From positions 1 through 27,346 of the forward strand of contig JAEVZK010000018.1 in assembly GCA_023392285.1 (NCBI GenBank): 27,346 nucleotides of DNA. Reading direction: 5' to 3'. Made by a program: the position numbers and the translations under genes. Numbering within the stretch: the stretch's first letter is position 1; every line of letters starts with the position of its first letter. Of the stretch, positions 8,933-15,718 are shown in pieces. The stretch is from Armatimonadota bacterium (GTDB taxonomy: Bacteria; Armatimonadota; Fimbriimonadia; Fimbriimonadales; Fimbriimonadaceae). Below the pieces are notes generated by a model. That model was not told the DNA's origin, did no database searches, and saw nothing but the letters and a program-made list of their open reading frames with translations.

Positions 8933-10380
8933 TCGATGATCCTCAAATTCTAATTGTCGGAGCTGGCCCCGTGGGTCTGAGCCTGGCAATTGGCTTGGCC
9001 AGAAGGGGGGTATCGTCGGTAGTCTTTGAGAAAAAGCCGGAGTTAAGCTCGCATTCGAAAGCGATCGTGGTCCAGCCTCGCACATTGCAGATCTTCGAAG
9101 AGTGGGGCCTTCTCTCCATGTTTCGGGAGCGTTCCGAATGGGTGACTCACCTCACTCCACGAAGTACGTCCGGAAAAGTCTTATTAGATATCGACTTTTC
9201 GGTGCTGGACGAGTTTTCAAGTGTGTCGGCAGCCGCTATTCTGCCTCAGGATGAAACCGAGAAGATTCTCTATGAACAGTGCGAGGCGAGCGAACTGGTG
9301 GACGTCCGCTTGGGACACGAGGTGGTGGCCTTCAATGAGGTTTCCGGCGGAGTCAGAGTTCGGGTTCGTTGTGGGGAGGAGAGTTACCCCCTTGAAGCGC
9401 GCTACCTCTGCGCCTGTGACGGGGCTCACAGCACGGTGCGCGAAGATCTGGGACTGAAGTTGGAAGGCAAGACCTACGACGCTCATGCAATCCTCGCCGA
9501 CTTTAGACTCGTCGATGATCGAGATGAGAAACCGTGGCCCATCATGAACATCAAGGGCTCAGGTTTGCGCTTTGTGGTGAGATTCGCCGATCACCGGTGG
9601 CGGCTGATCCTTGCGCTCCCTGGCAAGGGCTCAGAAGCTGACCTGACCGATAACGTCATTCAAGATCAGATATCAGGCTTGCTCGGGGCCGGCCCCGCGG
9701 AAATTGAGTGGAAAAGCTTTTTCCGGATTCATCTGCGGAATTCTCCTCATTTTCGAGTGGGGCGAACACTTTTGCTTGGGGACGCTGCCCACCTGAACAG
9801 CCCCGCCGGGGGGCAAGGCATGAATGCGGGCATTCAAGATGCTCACAATTTAGCTTGGAAGCTAGCCCGAGTCTTAGCAGGGACCGACGAAGAACAGTTT
9901 CTAAGCTCGTACGATCTGGAGCGGCAGGACGCCATTCGCCACGGGGTCGATGTCGTGACCGATCGGTTTACGAGATTTGGTATTGCAACGAATCCAACCT
10001 TACGACGCGTGCCGCTATTCTTTCTCAAGCTCGCAATGAAGGTGCCAGCGGTGCGACGGAAGATCACGAGCGGAATGGCCATGGTTCAGCTTCACTACGA
10101 TCCAAGTCCACTGATCGACGAAAGCGGCGGCAAACTGCTGCCAGACTTAAAGCTGCGGGGCGGCGGACGGCTCCGCGCGGCGATCGGCCCCGATGGTGGC
10201 GTTCTGTCGGTGGGAAGTGAGTACGTCGCTTGTGGCAGTCAGCGATTCGATCTTGATGGGCGGGGCAAGCTGAGAGGTAGGTTCTTGACCGTTCGACCGG
10301 ATCACGTGATCGCCTATGCTGGAAAGAGCCGCCAAGACGCTGAGCGTGCCGCAGAGGCGCTTGGAATTAAAACTCTTTAA
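8929..10380 (+). CDS. FAD-dependent monooxygenase (PHBH fold, UbiH/PheA-like)
   Basis: A class A flavoprotein monooxygenase of 483 residues. It has the N-terminal Rossmann GxGxxG (ILIVGAGPVGLSLAIGLARRG, residues 7-27), the DG motif CDGAHSTVRE and the GD motif LLGDAAHLNSPAGGQGMNAGIQDAHNLAWKLA. The C-terminal extension (VRPDHVIAYAG) resembles the thioredoxin-like tail of phenol hydroxylase/MhpA-type enzymes. The family hydroxylates aromatic or polyketide substrates with NAD(P)H and O2; the substrate here is unknown. The frame is open to 8854, but ATG at 8929 is preferred because it overlaps the fucI stop as ATGA and gives a normal N-terminus right at the FAD motif. Coupling to fucI suggests a catabolic or redox role beside sugar metabolism, which is inference. 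Confidence 0.88.
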   Translation: MIDDPQILIVGAGPVGLSLAIGLARRGVSSVVFEKKPELSSHSKAIVVQPRTLQIFEEWGLLSMFRERSEWVTHLTPRSTSGKVLLDIDFSVLDEFSSVSAAAILPQDETEKILYEQCEASELVDVRLGHEVVAFNEVSGGVRVRVRCGEESYPLEARYLCACDGAHSTVREDLGLKLEGKTYDAHAILADFRLVDDRDEKPWPIMNIKGSGLRFVVRFADHRWRLILALPGKGSEADLTDNVIQDQISGLLGAGPAEIEWKSFFRIHLRNSPHFRVGRTLLLGDAAHLNSPAGGQGMNAGIQDAHNLAWKLARVLAGTDEEQFLSSYDLERQDAIRHGVDVVTDRFTRFGIATNPTLRRVPLFFLKLAMKVPAVRRKITSGMAMVQLHYDPSPLIDESGGKLLPDLKLRGGGRLRAAIGPDGGVLSVGSEYVACGSQRFDLDGRGKLRGRFLTVRPDHVIAYAGKSRQDAERAAEALGIKTL

Positions 10381-10398
10381 CCCCGACCGAAGCCGGGG
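10381..10398. terminator. Possible bidirectional terminator hairpin
   Basis: CCCCG (10381-10385) pairs with CGGGG (10394-10398). After an A-C mismatch one further pair closes a CGAA tetraloop. It lies between the convergent monooxygenase and lipoprotein genes. The plus-strand T-tract is poor (CCTTTAGG); the minus strand has GTTAAAGAGTTTT after the stem. Confidence 0.5.
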
Positions 10399-10422
10399 CC
10401 TTTAGGAGTGGTCAGGTAAGAC

Positions 10423-10641
10423 CTATTTGCCGGTAGAGCCTGCGGTAGCAGTGCTACCAGCCGACGCGGTTGTGCCGGTCGTGGTGGCGTTTGCAGGGGT
10501 TGAGCTCGGTGTCGAGCTTGAACTTCCGGCGGAAGTGCTAGTCGTGCCGGTTGCGGCTGAATCATCAGCTTTCTTGCATCCGGCAACACAGAGGAGGAAA
10601 ACAGCGAAGCCTAAAGTTGTAAGGGTCGCTAGTTTTCTCAC
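10423..10641 (-). CDS. Small Ser/Thr/Ala-rich lipoprotein
   Basis: A 72-residue protein with a classic lipoprotein signal peptide: a basic N-terminus (MRKL), a hydrophobic core and lipobox VAGC with the lipidated Cys at residue 22. The mature part begins KKADD and is otherwise low-complexity Ser/Thr/Ala/Gly, likely an extended surface tether. The start is GTG at 10641, overlapping the upstream gene's TGA as GTGA, so translation is probably coupled. Another open frame covers the same DNA at 10377-10589 but has no signal peptide and an implausible Gln/Pro/Arg-rich composition. No homologous family was recognised. Confidence 0.75.
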   Translation of the reverse strand: MRKLATLTTLGFAVFLLCVAGCKKADDSAATGTTSTSAGSSSSTPSSTPANATTTGTTASAGSTATAGSTGK

Positions 10642-10994
10642 TTCTTTTGCACCTGTTTCGAAGACTTCTTCGTGGTTGTCGGTTTACTTCCGACCTTTCG
10701 GGCGGCATGAGTCGACTTCATCGGCTTGGCCACAATCCGAGTCTTACTCGTTTTGCGCGCGATGGTTGCCGTCTTGCCGTGGCGTGATCGCATCGGTTTG
10801 ACGGTTTTGGATGTCTTCGCAACAGCGTGCTTGAGATGGACAGGGAGTTTCTTCCCTTTCTTCGTTGCTTTGGTCTTGGCCGCGACTGCGGGCTTCTTTG
10901 CGGGTGTCTTAGTTGTCTTCGTCTGAGCTGAGGCAAAGCTCGTGAGAGCAAATGCCATGACGAAGGCAATCAGAAGAGCGGTTGTTCGTTTCAT
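10638..10994 (-). CDS. Secreted Lys/Thr-rich basic protein
   Basis: From the ATG at 10994 (118 residues) the protein begins with a strong Sec signal peptide, MKRTTALLIAFVMAFALTSF, ending ASA before Gln. The mature part is very basic and low in complexity, with repeated K/T/A/P blocks (KTTKTPAKKPAVAAKTKATKK) and His/Arg-rich segments, like histone-H1/AlgP-type tails. GGAGGA at 11001-11006 lies 6 bases before this ATG, which rules out the longer in-frame start at 11036. It overlaps the lipoprotein gene by 4 bases, so the pair is probably one transcriptional unit of envelope proteins. A role in binding acidic polymers at the cell surface is a guess. Confidence 0.75.
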   Translation of the reverse strand: MKRTTALLIAFVMAFALTSFASAQTKTTKTPAKKPAVAAKTKATKKGKKLPVHLKHAVAKTSKTVKPMRSRHGKTATIARKTSKTRIVAKPMKSTHAARKVGSKPTTTKKSSKQVQKK

Positions 10995-11012
10995 CTGTTT
11001 TCCTCCAAATGT

Positions 11013-11033
11013 GCAGTCGGTAAAACTGACTGC
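11013..11033. other. Hairpin upstream of the basic protein gene
   Basis: GCAGTCGGT (11013-11021) pairs with ACTGACTGC (11025-11033) over an AAA loop, a 9-bp stem with one G-T wobble. On the minus strand it sits 6 bases upstream of the GGAGGA site of the basic protein gene and about 70 bases after the CAP gene stop. It may be a 5'-leader structure or a weak terminator; there is no T-tract. Confidence 0.5.
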
Positions 11034-11055
11034 CAATCACCGGAAACAGCAAGAA

Positions 11056-11061
11056 ATTTTA
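11056..11061 (-). promoter_or_regulatory. Possible -10 box (TAAAAT) for the basic protein/lipoprotein pair
   Basis: TAAAAT on the minus strand lies in the 108-bp gap between the CAP gene and the basic protein gene, with a plausible start about 50-55 bases upstream of the ATG. No good -35 is seen, so it is tentative. Confidence 0.25.
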
Positions 11062-11102
11062 ACGGCGTTCCTACAACTAAAACTTTGCGCGCGGAATCGC
11101 AA

Positions 11103-12212
11103 CTATGGACCGGTCGCGCGTGTAGTAAACGTCCAGGCCCGATCGATGGACTTACCCGATCGAGTTTTCGCCTTCACAAACACGCGATATTTGGCCGAAG
11201 GCGCCAGCGTCGCGCTTGGAAGGAAGACCGCGGCAAAGCGGAGTTCAGGATCGTTTGCCGGAGTGTTCAGCATCCCCGGAACCACGTCGCCTCTCTCATT
11301 TTTAACTTCAAACGACGAAATACGTATGCTTTCTAGATTCGGTGAAAAATAGCCAAAGACGATGGGATAGCCGACTTCCCCGCTAACTCCATGGATTCTA
11401 AGCGGAGACGGAGATTCGTTGCCGTCCCAGGAAAGCGGAATATCATTTTGCCCATCCGATGGCGAAGTCGAGACGCCGCTTTGATCTGAGACAATAAAGT
11501 CTGTGGTGAGCGCACCCCCGATCATGCCCACCCCAATATCGGAGGAACCAGGCTGCAGAAATGCAATGCGATGATAGGGAGCGTCGAAAAGAAGCCGAAC
11601 GGCCGCGCGTGGATCGCCCTCGCCGATGCATGAATCTTCATAGCACGTGCCCTGGTATCCAAAAGCTTGGAGCCGGTCCCATGGCTGCACCCCGGTGAAA
11701 CCGGGCTTATCGGCGGACTCGACGTGACCACAAACACCATGTTGCGACATATAGCGACTGTGAGCCATTGCCGCATCGTTTGCACGCTGGTCGGACCGGA
11801 ACGAAGGCAATCCCAGCTCCTTTCTGACTAGGTTGATTTCATCGAGCGCAAGCGCGGAAGCGATTGGAGCGTCCTCGCCCGCTGGGTTAACCTCGAAAGT
11901 CCAATCTTGGCGCGCCGTCACCTGCCCTGGAATGGTGGCTCGACAGACCACCTTATAGAGTCCAGCGTCGAGGCCCTCGTTGGGCCGATATTCCACGGCT
12001 TCTTTCTCGCTGTTGTATTCAGCCTTGACTTTCTTTCCGTTGATCGAAAGCTCCACCGAACCAATTTGCTGGCCATCATTGCTCCGAACGTTCCATCTAA
12101 GAAGGGGAGTGGTTTGTTTGACTATCCCTCTTGGCTGGTAATCGCCATAGATCATGTCGGCAAAGCAACTGCCGACCGTGAACAGGAGTAATAAGGATGC
12201 CAGGAATCGCAT
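11103..12212 (-). CDS. Secreted CAP-domain (SCP/PR1-like) protein with Ig-like flanks
   Basis: A 369-residue exported protein. The signal peptide is residues 1-18 (MRFLASLLLLFTVGSCFA); Cys16 makes a lipoprotein just possible, but the lipobox is poor. An N-terminal Ig-like region (about 30-110: LLRWNVRSNDGQQIGSVELSINGKK to DWTFEVNP) precedes the CAP domain (about 120-245). CAP features are EINLVRKELGLPS, the conserved His in GVCGHVESA, and DAPYHRIAFLQPGSSDIGVGM, with several Cys likely in disulfides. The C-terminus (about 275-369) is a second Ig-like domain ending in AWTFTTR. Bacterial CAP proteins are secreted and mostly uncharacterised. GGGTGG precedes the ATG. Divergent from the kinase gene. 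Confidence 0.85.
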   Translation of the reverse strand: MRFLASLLLLFTVGSCFADMIYGDYQPRGIVKQTTPLLRWNVRSNDGQQIGSVELSINGKKVKAEYNSEKEAVEYRPNEGLDAGLYKVVCRATIPGQVTARQDWTFEVNPAGEDAPIASALALDEINLVRKELGLPSFRSDQRANDAAMAHSRYMSQHGVCGHVESADKPGFTGVQPWDRLQAFGYQGTCYEDSCIGEGDPRAAVRLLFDAPYHRIAFLQPGSSDIGVGMIGGALTTDFIVSDQSGVSTSPSDGQNDIPLSWDGNESPSPLRIHGVSGEVGYPIVFGYFSPNLESIRISSFEVKNERGDVVPGMLNTPANDPELRFAAVFLPSATLAPSAKYRVFVKAKTRSGKSIDRAWTFTTRATGP

Positions 12213-12321
12213 GCGCCACCCGCTGGCAAGTCGCCAGCAAGAATGGCATTCCGCAACATGTGCTGGGTTTCCCTAGAATAAATACTAGTGTTCGCACGTC
12301 GAAAGATTTAGAAACGTCACC

Positions 12322-12327
12322 TACAAT
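12322..12327 (+). promoter_or_regulatory. Possible -10 box (TACAAT) for the kinase gene
   Basis: TACAAT lies 27 bases before the ATG at 12355 in the 142-bp CAP/kinase divergent region, giving a leader of about 20 bases. The -35 is poor. Confidence 0.3.
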
Positions 12328-12354
12328 AGAAGTAAGCGTTTGTTCGCGATCCCT

Positions 12355-14148
12355 ATGAGCAGCCCTCCGACCACCCTTGGCAAATACCAAATCATCAGGG
12401 AAATTGCGCGTTCAAACGACATCGTTTACGAAGCCTACGATCCCCTGATGAATCGGCGAGTGGCGCTGAAAGAACTTGCGATTATCGCCGGAGCAACTCC
12501 TCAGCAACGCGAAGATCGCGTGAATCGCTTCCTCCGCGAGGCGAGGGCGGTCGGCACCCTGGCCCATCCAAACATCATGACGGTGTTTGAATATGGCGAA
12601 GAGGGCGAACGCCATTTCATGGCGATGGAGTTCCTGGATGGCCACACGCTAAGGAACGAGATCGATACGAAGGGTGTGCTCGATCCTGAACGAGCATTCA
12701 ATATCGCGTTGGAAATCTTGAAGGGGTTGGAGCACGCGCATTCGAAGGGTGTCATCCACCGAGACATCAAGCCCGACAACATCCAGCTACTTTCCAACGG
12801 CGAGATCAAAATCACTGACTTTGGTATTGCGCGCCTTACCTTCCAGCCAAACCTCACGATGGATGGACAGGTTTTCGGAACGCCGAGCTACATGTCTCCT
12901 GAACAGGTCGTTGGCAAGGACATCGATGCCCGGAGCGATCTGTTCAGCGTCGGCGTGTTGCTCTACGAGATGATCGGCGGAGTGAAGCCGTTCTCCGGTG
13001 ACTCAGTCGTTTCGATCACCTACGCGATCATGAACCGAGAGCCAGATCGACTGAATCAGGTGAACCACACCATTCAGCAGCTCATCGAAAAGGCGCTCGA
13101 CAAAAGCCCTGCGCTGCGATACTCAAGCGCCACCGAAATGATTGCGGCCGTGGAGCAGGCGAAGACGTCTTTGCGGCCGGACTCAGTTGTACTTGACCCG
13201 CCGGCATTTGGAGCTCAAACCCCCTATGCCCAACTGCCCCCCGTCCAGCAAGCTCCCGGAACTCCTTATAATCCATACGCCCCGGCTCCGCAACAGCCGC
13301 AGATGCCGGCGCCACCGGTCATCTTCCCCTACAACCCGTATCAGCAGCCAAGTGCCGGAGGCATGGCACCCCACAACGGCGGAATGCAACCGTTGCCACA
13401 GGGATTCCCCCAGACTCCGATCTACTATCCGCCGCCCCCCCGGCAGCCCCTTCTTAAGCCTGAGACGAAGCATTTCATTGGCAAATTGTTTCTGACTTTG
13501 CTGATCATGGGCACTCTGTTCGCCGTGGTCATCATCGCGATCATGGCTATTGGCGATGTTTGGAGTCGAAAGGAGGCGCAACGCCAGGATGCCGTGATCA
13601 TCAGCCAGCTTCAGGCAATCCCCGAAAACGAAGCCGTCGACAAAAAAATCGAAGAGGGAGAACGCCTGGTCGCCAAGCTGAAAAGCCCCATCAATAAGAC
13701 CGAGCAGAGCCAGCGACTGGCGGTCTTCTACGAGGAGCTCGGCCAACAGTTGATGAGCCGCCAAGATTGGTCGAGGGCCGACGGAGCATTCCAACGTTCG
13801 GTCGAGCTCGATCCGGCCAATCACAAATTGATCAGCAATTTAGCCGCCCTCTACTCCGCTCGCGCGAAGGCGGAGCGAGATCTCGCGAATCGGCAGGATC
13901 TGTACCTCCTTGCTGCGAACAAGTGGAACGATGCTGCCGAAGCTGCCGGCACCGACGATCGCTTCCGGCAGCTCTACTACGAGGCTGAGGGAAAGGAATA
14001 TTTCGATTTGGCGTACGAACTCGCTACTGCTGGACAGTACGAACCCGCGAAGAATTACCTAAAAGAGGCTGATGGCTACGTTCAGGACGGATCAGGGCTA
14101 AAGCGGGATATTGAAAAGCTGTTGGACTGGATCAACAGCCGCTCCTAG
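12355..14148 (+). CDS. Membrane Ser/Thr protein kinase with TPR-like tail
   Basis: A Hanks-type (PknB-like) kinase of 597 residues from the ATG at 12355; an in-frame TTG at 12340 is possible. Catalytic landmarks: Lys39 (VALKE), Glu62 (FLREARA), HRDIKPDN (135-142), DFG (155-157), GTPSYMSPEQ and DARSDLFSVGVLLYEM. The glycine-rich loop is degenerate: IREIARSNDIVYEAYD has none of the usual glycines. A Pro/Gln/Tyr-rich linker (about 275-370) follows, then one membrane helix (about 376-400: LFLTLLIMGTLFAVVIIAIM), then helical TPR-like repeats (about 430-597; SRADGAFQRSVELDPANHKLISNLAALY), probably outside the membrane. In the family this topology links an external signal to cytoplasmic phosphorylation. 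Substrates unknown. Confidence 0.9.
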   Translation: MSSPPTTLGKYQIIREIARSNDIVYEAYDPLMNRRVALKELAIIAGATPQQREDRVNRFLREARAVGTLAHPNIMTVFEYGEEGERHFMAMEFLDGHTLRNEIDTKGVLDPERAFNIALEILKGLEHAHSKGVIHRDIKPDNIQLLSNGEIKITDFGIARLTFQPNLTMDGQVFGTPSYMSPEQVVGKDIDARSDLFSVGVLLYEMIGGVKPFSGDSVVSITYAIMNREPDRLNQVNHTIQQLIEKALDKSPALRYSSATEMIAAVEQAKTSLRPDSVVLDPPAFGAQTPYAQLPPVQQAPGTPYNPYAPAPQQPQMPAPPVIFPYNPYQQPSAGGMAPHNGGMQPLPQGFPQTPIYYPPPPRQPLLKPETKHFIGKLFLTLLIMGTLFAVVIIAIMAIGDVWSRKEAQRQDAVIISQLQAIPENEAVDKKIEEGERLVAKLKSPINKTEQSQRLAVFYEELGQQLMSRQDWSRADGAFQRSVELDPANHKLISNLAALYSARAKAERDLANRQDLYLLAANKWNDAAEAAGTDDRFRQLYYEAEGKEYFDLAYELATAGQYEPAKNYLKEADGYVQDGSGLKRDIEKLLDWINSRS

Positions 14149-14928
14149 CTACATCAAGCCGGTGATGGCTCCACCGTCTACGGCGATGCTCTGCCCCGTG
14201 ATGTACGAGGCGCCGTTGGAACATAGAAAAGCGACCACGTTGGCGATTTCGTCCGGAGTTGCCATCCGCTTGATAGGAAGGTTAGCTGCCTGCTTTGCCA
14301 GCTCTTCGTCGACGGTGCTGCCGTCTTTGGAGGACTTGGCCTCCGCCAACTCCATCTGCCGGTCGGTGAGAGTGTGGCCGGGGAGCACCCCGTTCACCGT
14401 AATTCCATGTGCCGCCAAATCAGCCGCTTGAACTTTAGTGAAAGCGAGCAGTCCAGCCCGCAGCGTTGAGCTAATGGGTAGTTCGCGAGAAGGCTGCTTC
14501 GCGAAAAGCGAGGTGAGATGAACGATGCGACCCCAGTTTTTGTTGATCATGCTTGGCGCGACCAATCGGCTAAGTCGGACCACGTTCATCAAAGTGCTTT
14601 CGACGCCGGTCTGCCATTGTTCATCGGTTAAGCCAAGCAAATCTCCCGCAGGCGGGCCGCCGGTATTAGTGACGAGAATCTCTACATGCCCGAGATCGAG
14701 AACGGTCTGCCGGTGCCACCACTCAAGATCTTCACCGTTCCCAACATCGACGACATACGTGCGAGTCTCAACTCCGATCAGCGAGGCCGCTTGCTCCAAG
14801 TCGGCTTCCGTCCGGGCGCAAATGGAGAGCTGGCACCCTTCACGCGATAGCGCCTGAGCGGTCGCCAAGCCAATACCTTTGCTGGCGGCTGCCACCATCG
14901 CGACTTTGCCGGAAATGCCGTAATCCAT
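14149..14928 (-). CDS. Atypical short-chain dehydrogenase/reductase
   Basis: A 259-residue SDR-fold protein. The cofactor loop is AAASKGIG (13-20) rather than the usual TGxxxGIG, and the structural motif is TNTGGP (NNAG position). Ser140 (HLTSL) is the catalytic-type serine, but the positions of the usual Tyr-xxx-Lys hold Ser153 and Arg157 (ISSTLRAG). This matches a known atypical branch resembling beta-ketoacyl-ACP reductases without a canonical tetrad (from memory, the BKR_like_SDR_like group). The C-terminus NLPIKRMATPDEIANVVAFLCS and GQSIAVDGG is standard. Substrate and activity unknown. It lies 22 bases downstream of the tRNA-Ser 3' end on the same strand. Its stop codon abuts the kinase stop with no gap. 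Confidence 0.88.
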   Translation of the reverse strand: MDYGISGKVAMVAAASKGIGLATAQALSREGCQLSICARTEADLEQAASLIGVETRTYVVDVGNGEDLEWWHRQTVLDLGHVEILVTNTGGPPAGDLLGLTDEQWQTGVESTLMNVVRLSRLVAPSMINKNWGRIVHLTSLFAKQPSRELPISSTLRAGLLAFTKVQAADLAAHGITVNGVLPGHTLTDRQMELAEAKSSKDGSTVDEELAKQAANLPIKRMATPDEIANVVAFLCSNGASYITGQSIAVDGGAITGLM

Positions 14929-14950
14929 CGGTGTAATTCACCAACAAAAT

Positions 14951-15011
14951 TGGAGGAGGGAAGGAGATTCGAACTCCTGGTACCTTTCGGCACTCTTGTT
15001 TTCAAGACAAG
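14951..15011 (-). tRNA. 3' remnant of tRNA-Ser(UGA), likely attL of the island
   Basis: Read on the minus strand: anticodon arm CTTGT-CTTGAAA-ACAAG (15011-14995; anticodon UGA at 15004-15002), a class II variable arm with stem GTGCC/GGTAC, T arm AGGAG-TTCGAAT-CTCCT (14978-14962), acceptor 3' strand TCCCTCC (14961-14955), a T at position 73 and encoded CCA (14953-14951). The 5' half is missing: no GGAGGGA partner strand and no D arm exist to the right of 15012. This is the expected product of integration at the anticodon loop, where the chromosomal 3' segment is left at one end of the element. The U73 discriminator is unusual for tRNA-Ser (normally G). Confidence 0.85.
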
Positions 15012-15017
15012 GCTGTT

Positions 15018-15084
15018 TTAGGTTCCTTTCAACCTGAGAACATGGCCTAAATCTGACAATCTCTGACAACCTGTTTGAACCTAA
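15018..15084. repeat. Tandem and inverted repeats beside attL (integrase arm-site candidates)
   Basis: TCTGACAA occurs at 15052-15059 and again at 15062-15069, a 10-bp period (one helical turn). TTAGGTTC (15018-15025) and GAACCTAA (15077-15084) form a perfect 8-bp inverted repeat bracketing them. Short, helically phased direct repeats next to an att core are typical of tyrosine-integrase arm-type sites. Confidence 0.5.
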
Positions 15085-15085
15085 T

Positions 15086-15120
15086 TCCCAGTGGGGTCCC
15101 CAGCGGAATCCCCAGCGGGT
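15086..15120. repeat. Three near-palindromic CCCAG(T/C)GGG units
   Basis: CCCAGTGGG, CCCAGCGGA and CCCAGCGGG follow one another at about 12-bp spacing, just after the stop codon of the M41-like gene (minus strand) and before the putative arm sites. They could be a protein-binding cluster or part of a 3' structure. Confidence 0.4.
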
Positions 15121-15121
15121 T

Positions 15122-15718
15122 TCATACGCTCTTGCCCTCGTGTTTCTCTCGATCCAGCTTTTCCCTCATCCAGTCAGCAAGCTGTATGTCCTCACCTGTC
15201 GCATCGAGCCAAGCCTTGCTGATTTCGTCGGGGCCCATGGTCGGTGCTGCGATCAGCGCCTGAACGATGCCGTCATACCCGCGGGAGTTCTCGATCGATT
15301 GCCGCAACTCCTCGAATCGCGGGGCGAGCTCCTCACGGTACTTAGCCCGTAGGTCGTCGGTGAGTTCAATGTCCGACCCCAACCCTTTCATGGCCCGCTC
15401 GTTCATCTTATCGTTGTGGTAGAGGAGCAAGATGATCGCCCACTCGTGGTTATTTTCATTGAACGGATAACCAAAGCGAGCTCTCCCGACCTCCTCGCCA
15501 GCGATCCCCGCCAGCAGGAAATCGATCGAGTCTTGTTCCGTGGTCCAGTAGTCCGCCTCACATAACCCGCAATACTCCGCTCCGTCGCCATACTCCGCCG
15601 CAGCGCCGCGCTCGCGAGTGAGGAGAGTCGGAACTTGATTACGATCAAGCGTGAACCAGGCATGCCCCGATTCGTGTGAGGAAAGGCGTTCGATGTCGTC
15701 GCAGGAGTTACCGCTCAT
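15122..15718 (-). CDS. Orphan M41 (FtsH-like) zinc metallopeptidase domain protein
   Basis: A 198-residue cytoplasmic-type protein with the zinc-peptidase motif HESGH (His15, Glu16, His19) close to the N-terminus and a second segment, LLAGIAGEEVG (69-78), equivalent to the LGGRVAEEV helix of FtsH. No AAA+ ATPase or membrane anchor is present. The third zinc ligand of M41 (Asp in SDLERV) has no clear counterpart; the aligned region reads ENNHEWAII, so His91 or Glu92 may serve. A CxxC pair (Cys50, Cys53) is also present. An AGGAA site about 9 bases before the ATG supports the start. It is divergent from the Mod gene and reads toward the att site. Function unknown; proteolysis of a regulator or host factor is plausible. 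Confidence 0.7.
   Translation of the reverse strand: MSGNSCDDIERLSSHESGHAWFTLDRNQVPTLLTRERGAAAEYGDGAEYCGLCEADYWTTEQDSIDFLLAGIAGEEVGRARFGYPFNENNHEWAIILLLYHNDKMNERAMKGLGSDIELTDDLRAKYREELAPRFEELRQSIENSRGYDGIVQALIAAPTMGPDEISKAWLDATGEDIQLADWMREKLDREKHEGKSV

Noticed and set aside
10377..10589. Minus-strand frame rich in Gln/Pro/Arg
   Set aside because: The overlapping frame at 10423-10641 encodes a clear lipoprotein signal with lipobox, so this one is a shadow.
14951..15045. Complete tRNA-Ser
   Set aside because: No 5' acceptor strand (GGAGGGA) and no D stem can be found to the right of the anticodon arm; a GGTTGAAAGG stretch only superficially resembles a D loop.
15075..15263. Plus-strand frame with SGVPSGIPSG repeats
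   Set aside because: It arises from the CCCAGYGGG repeats and the antisense of the M41-like gene.
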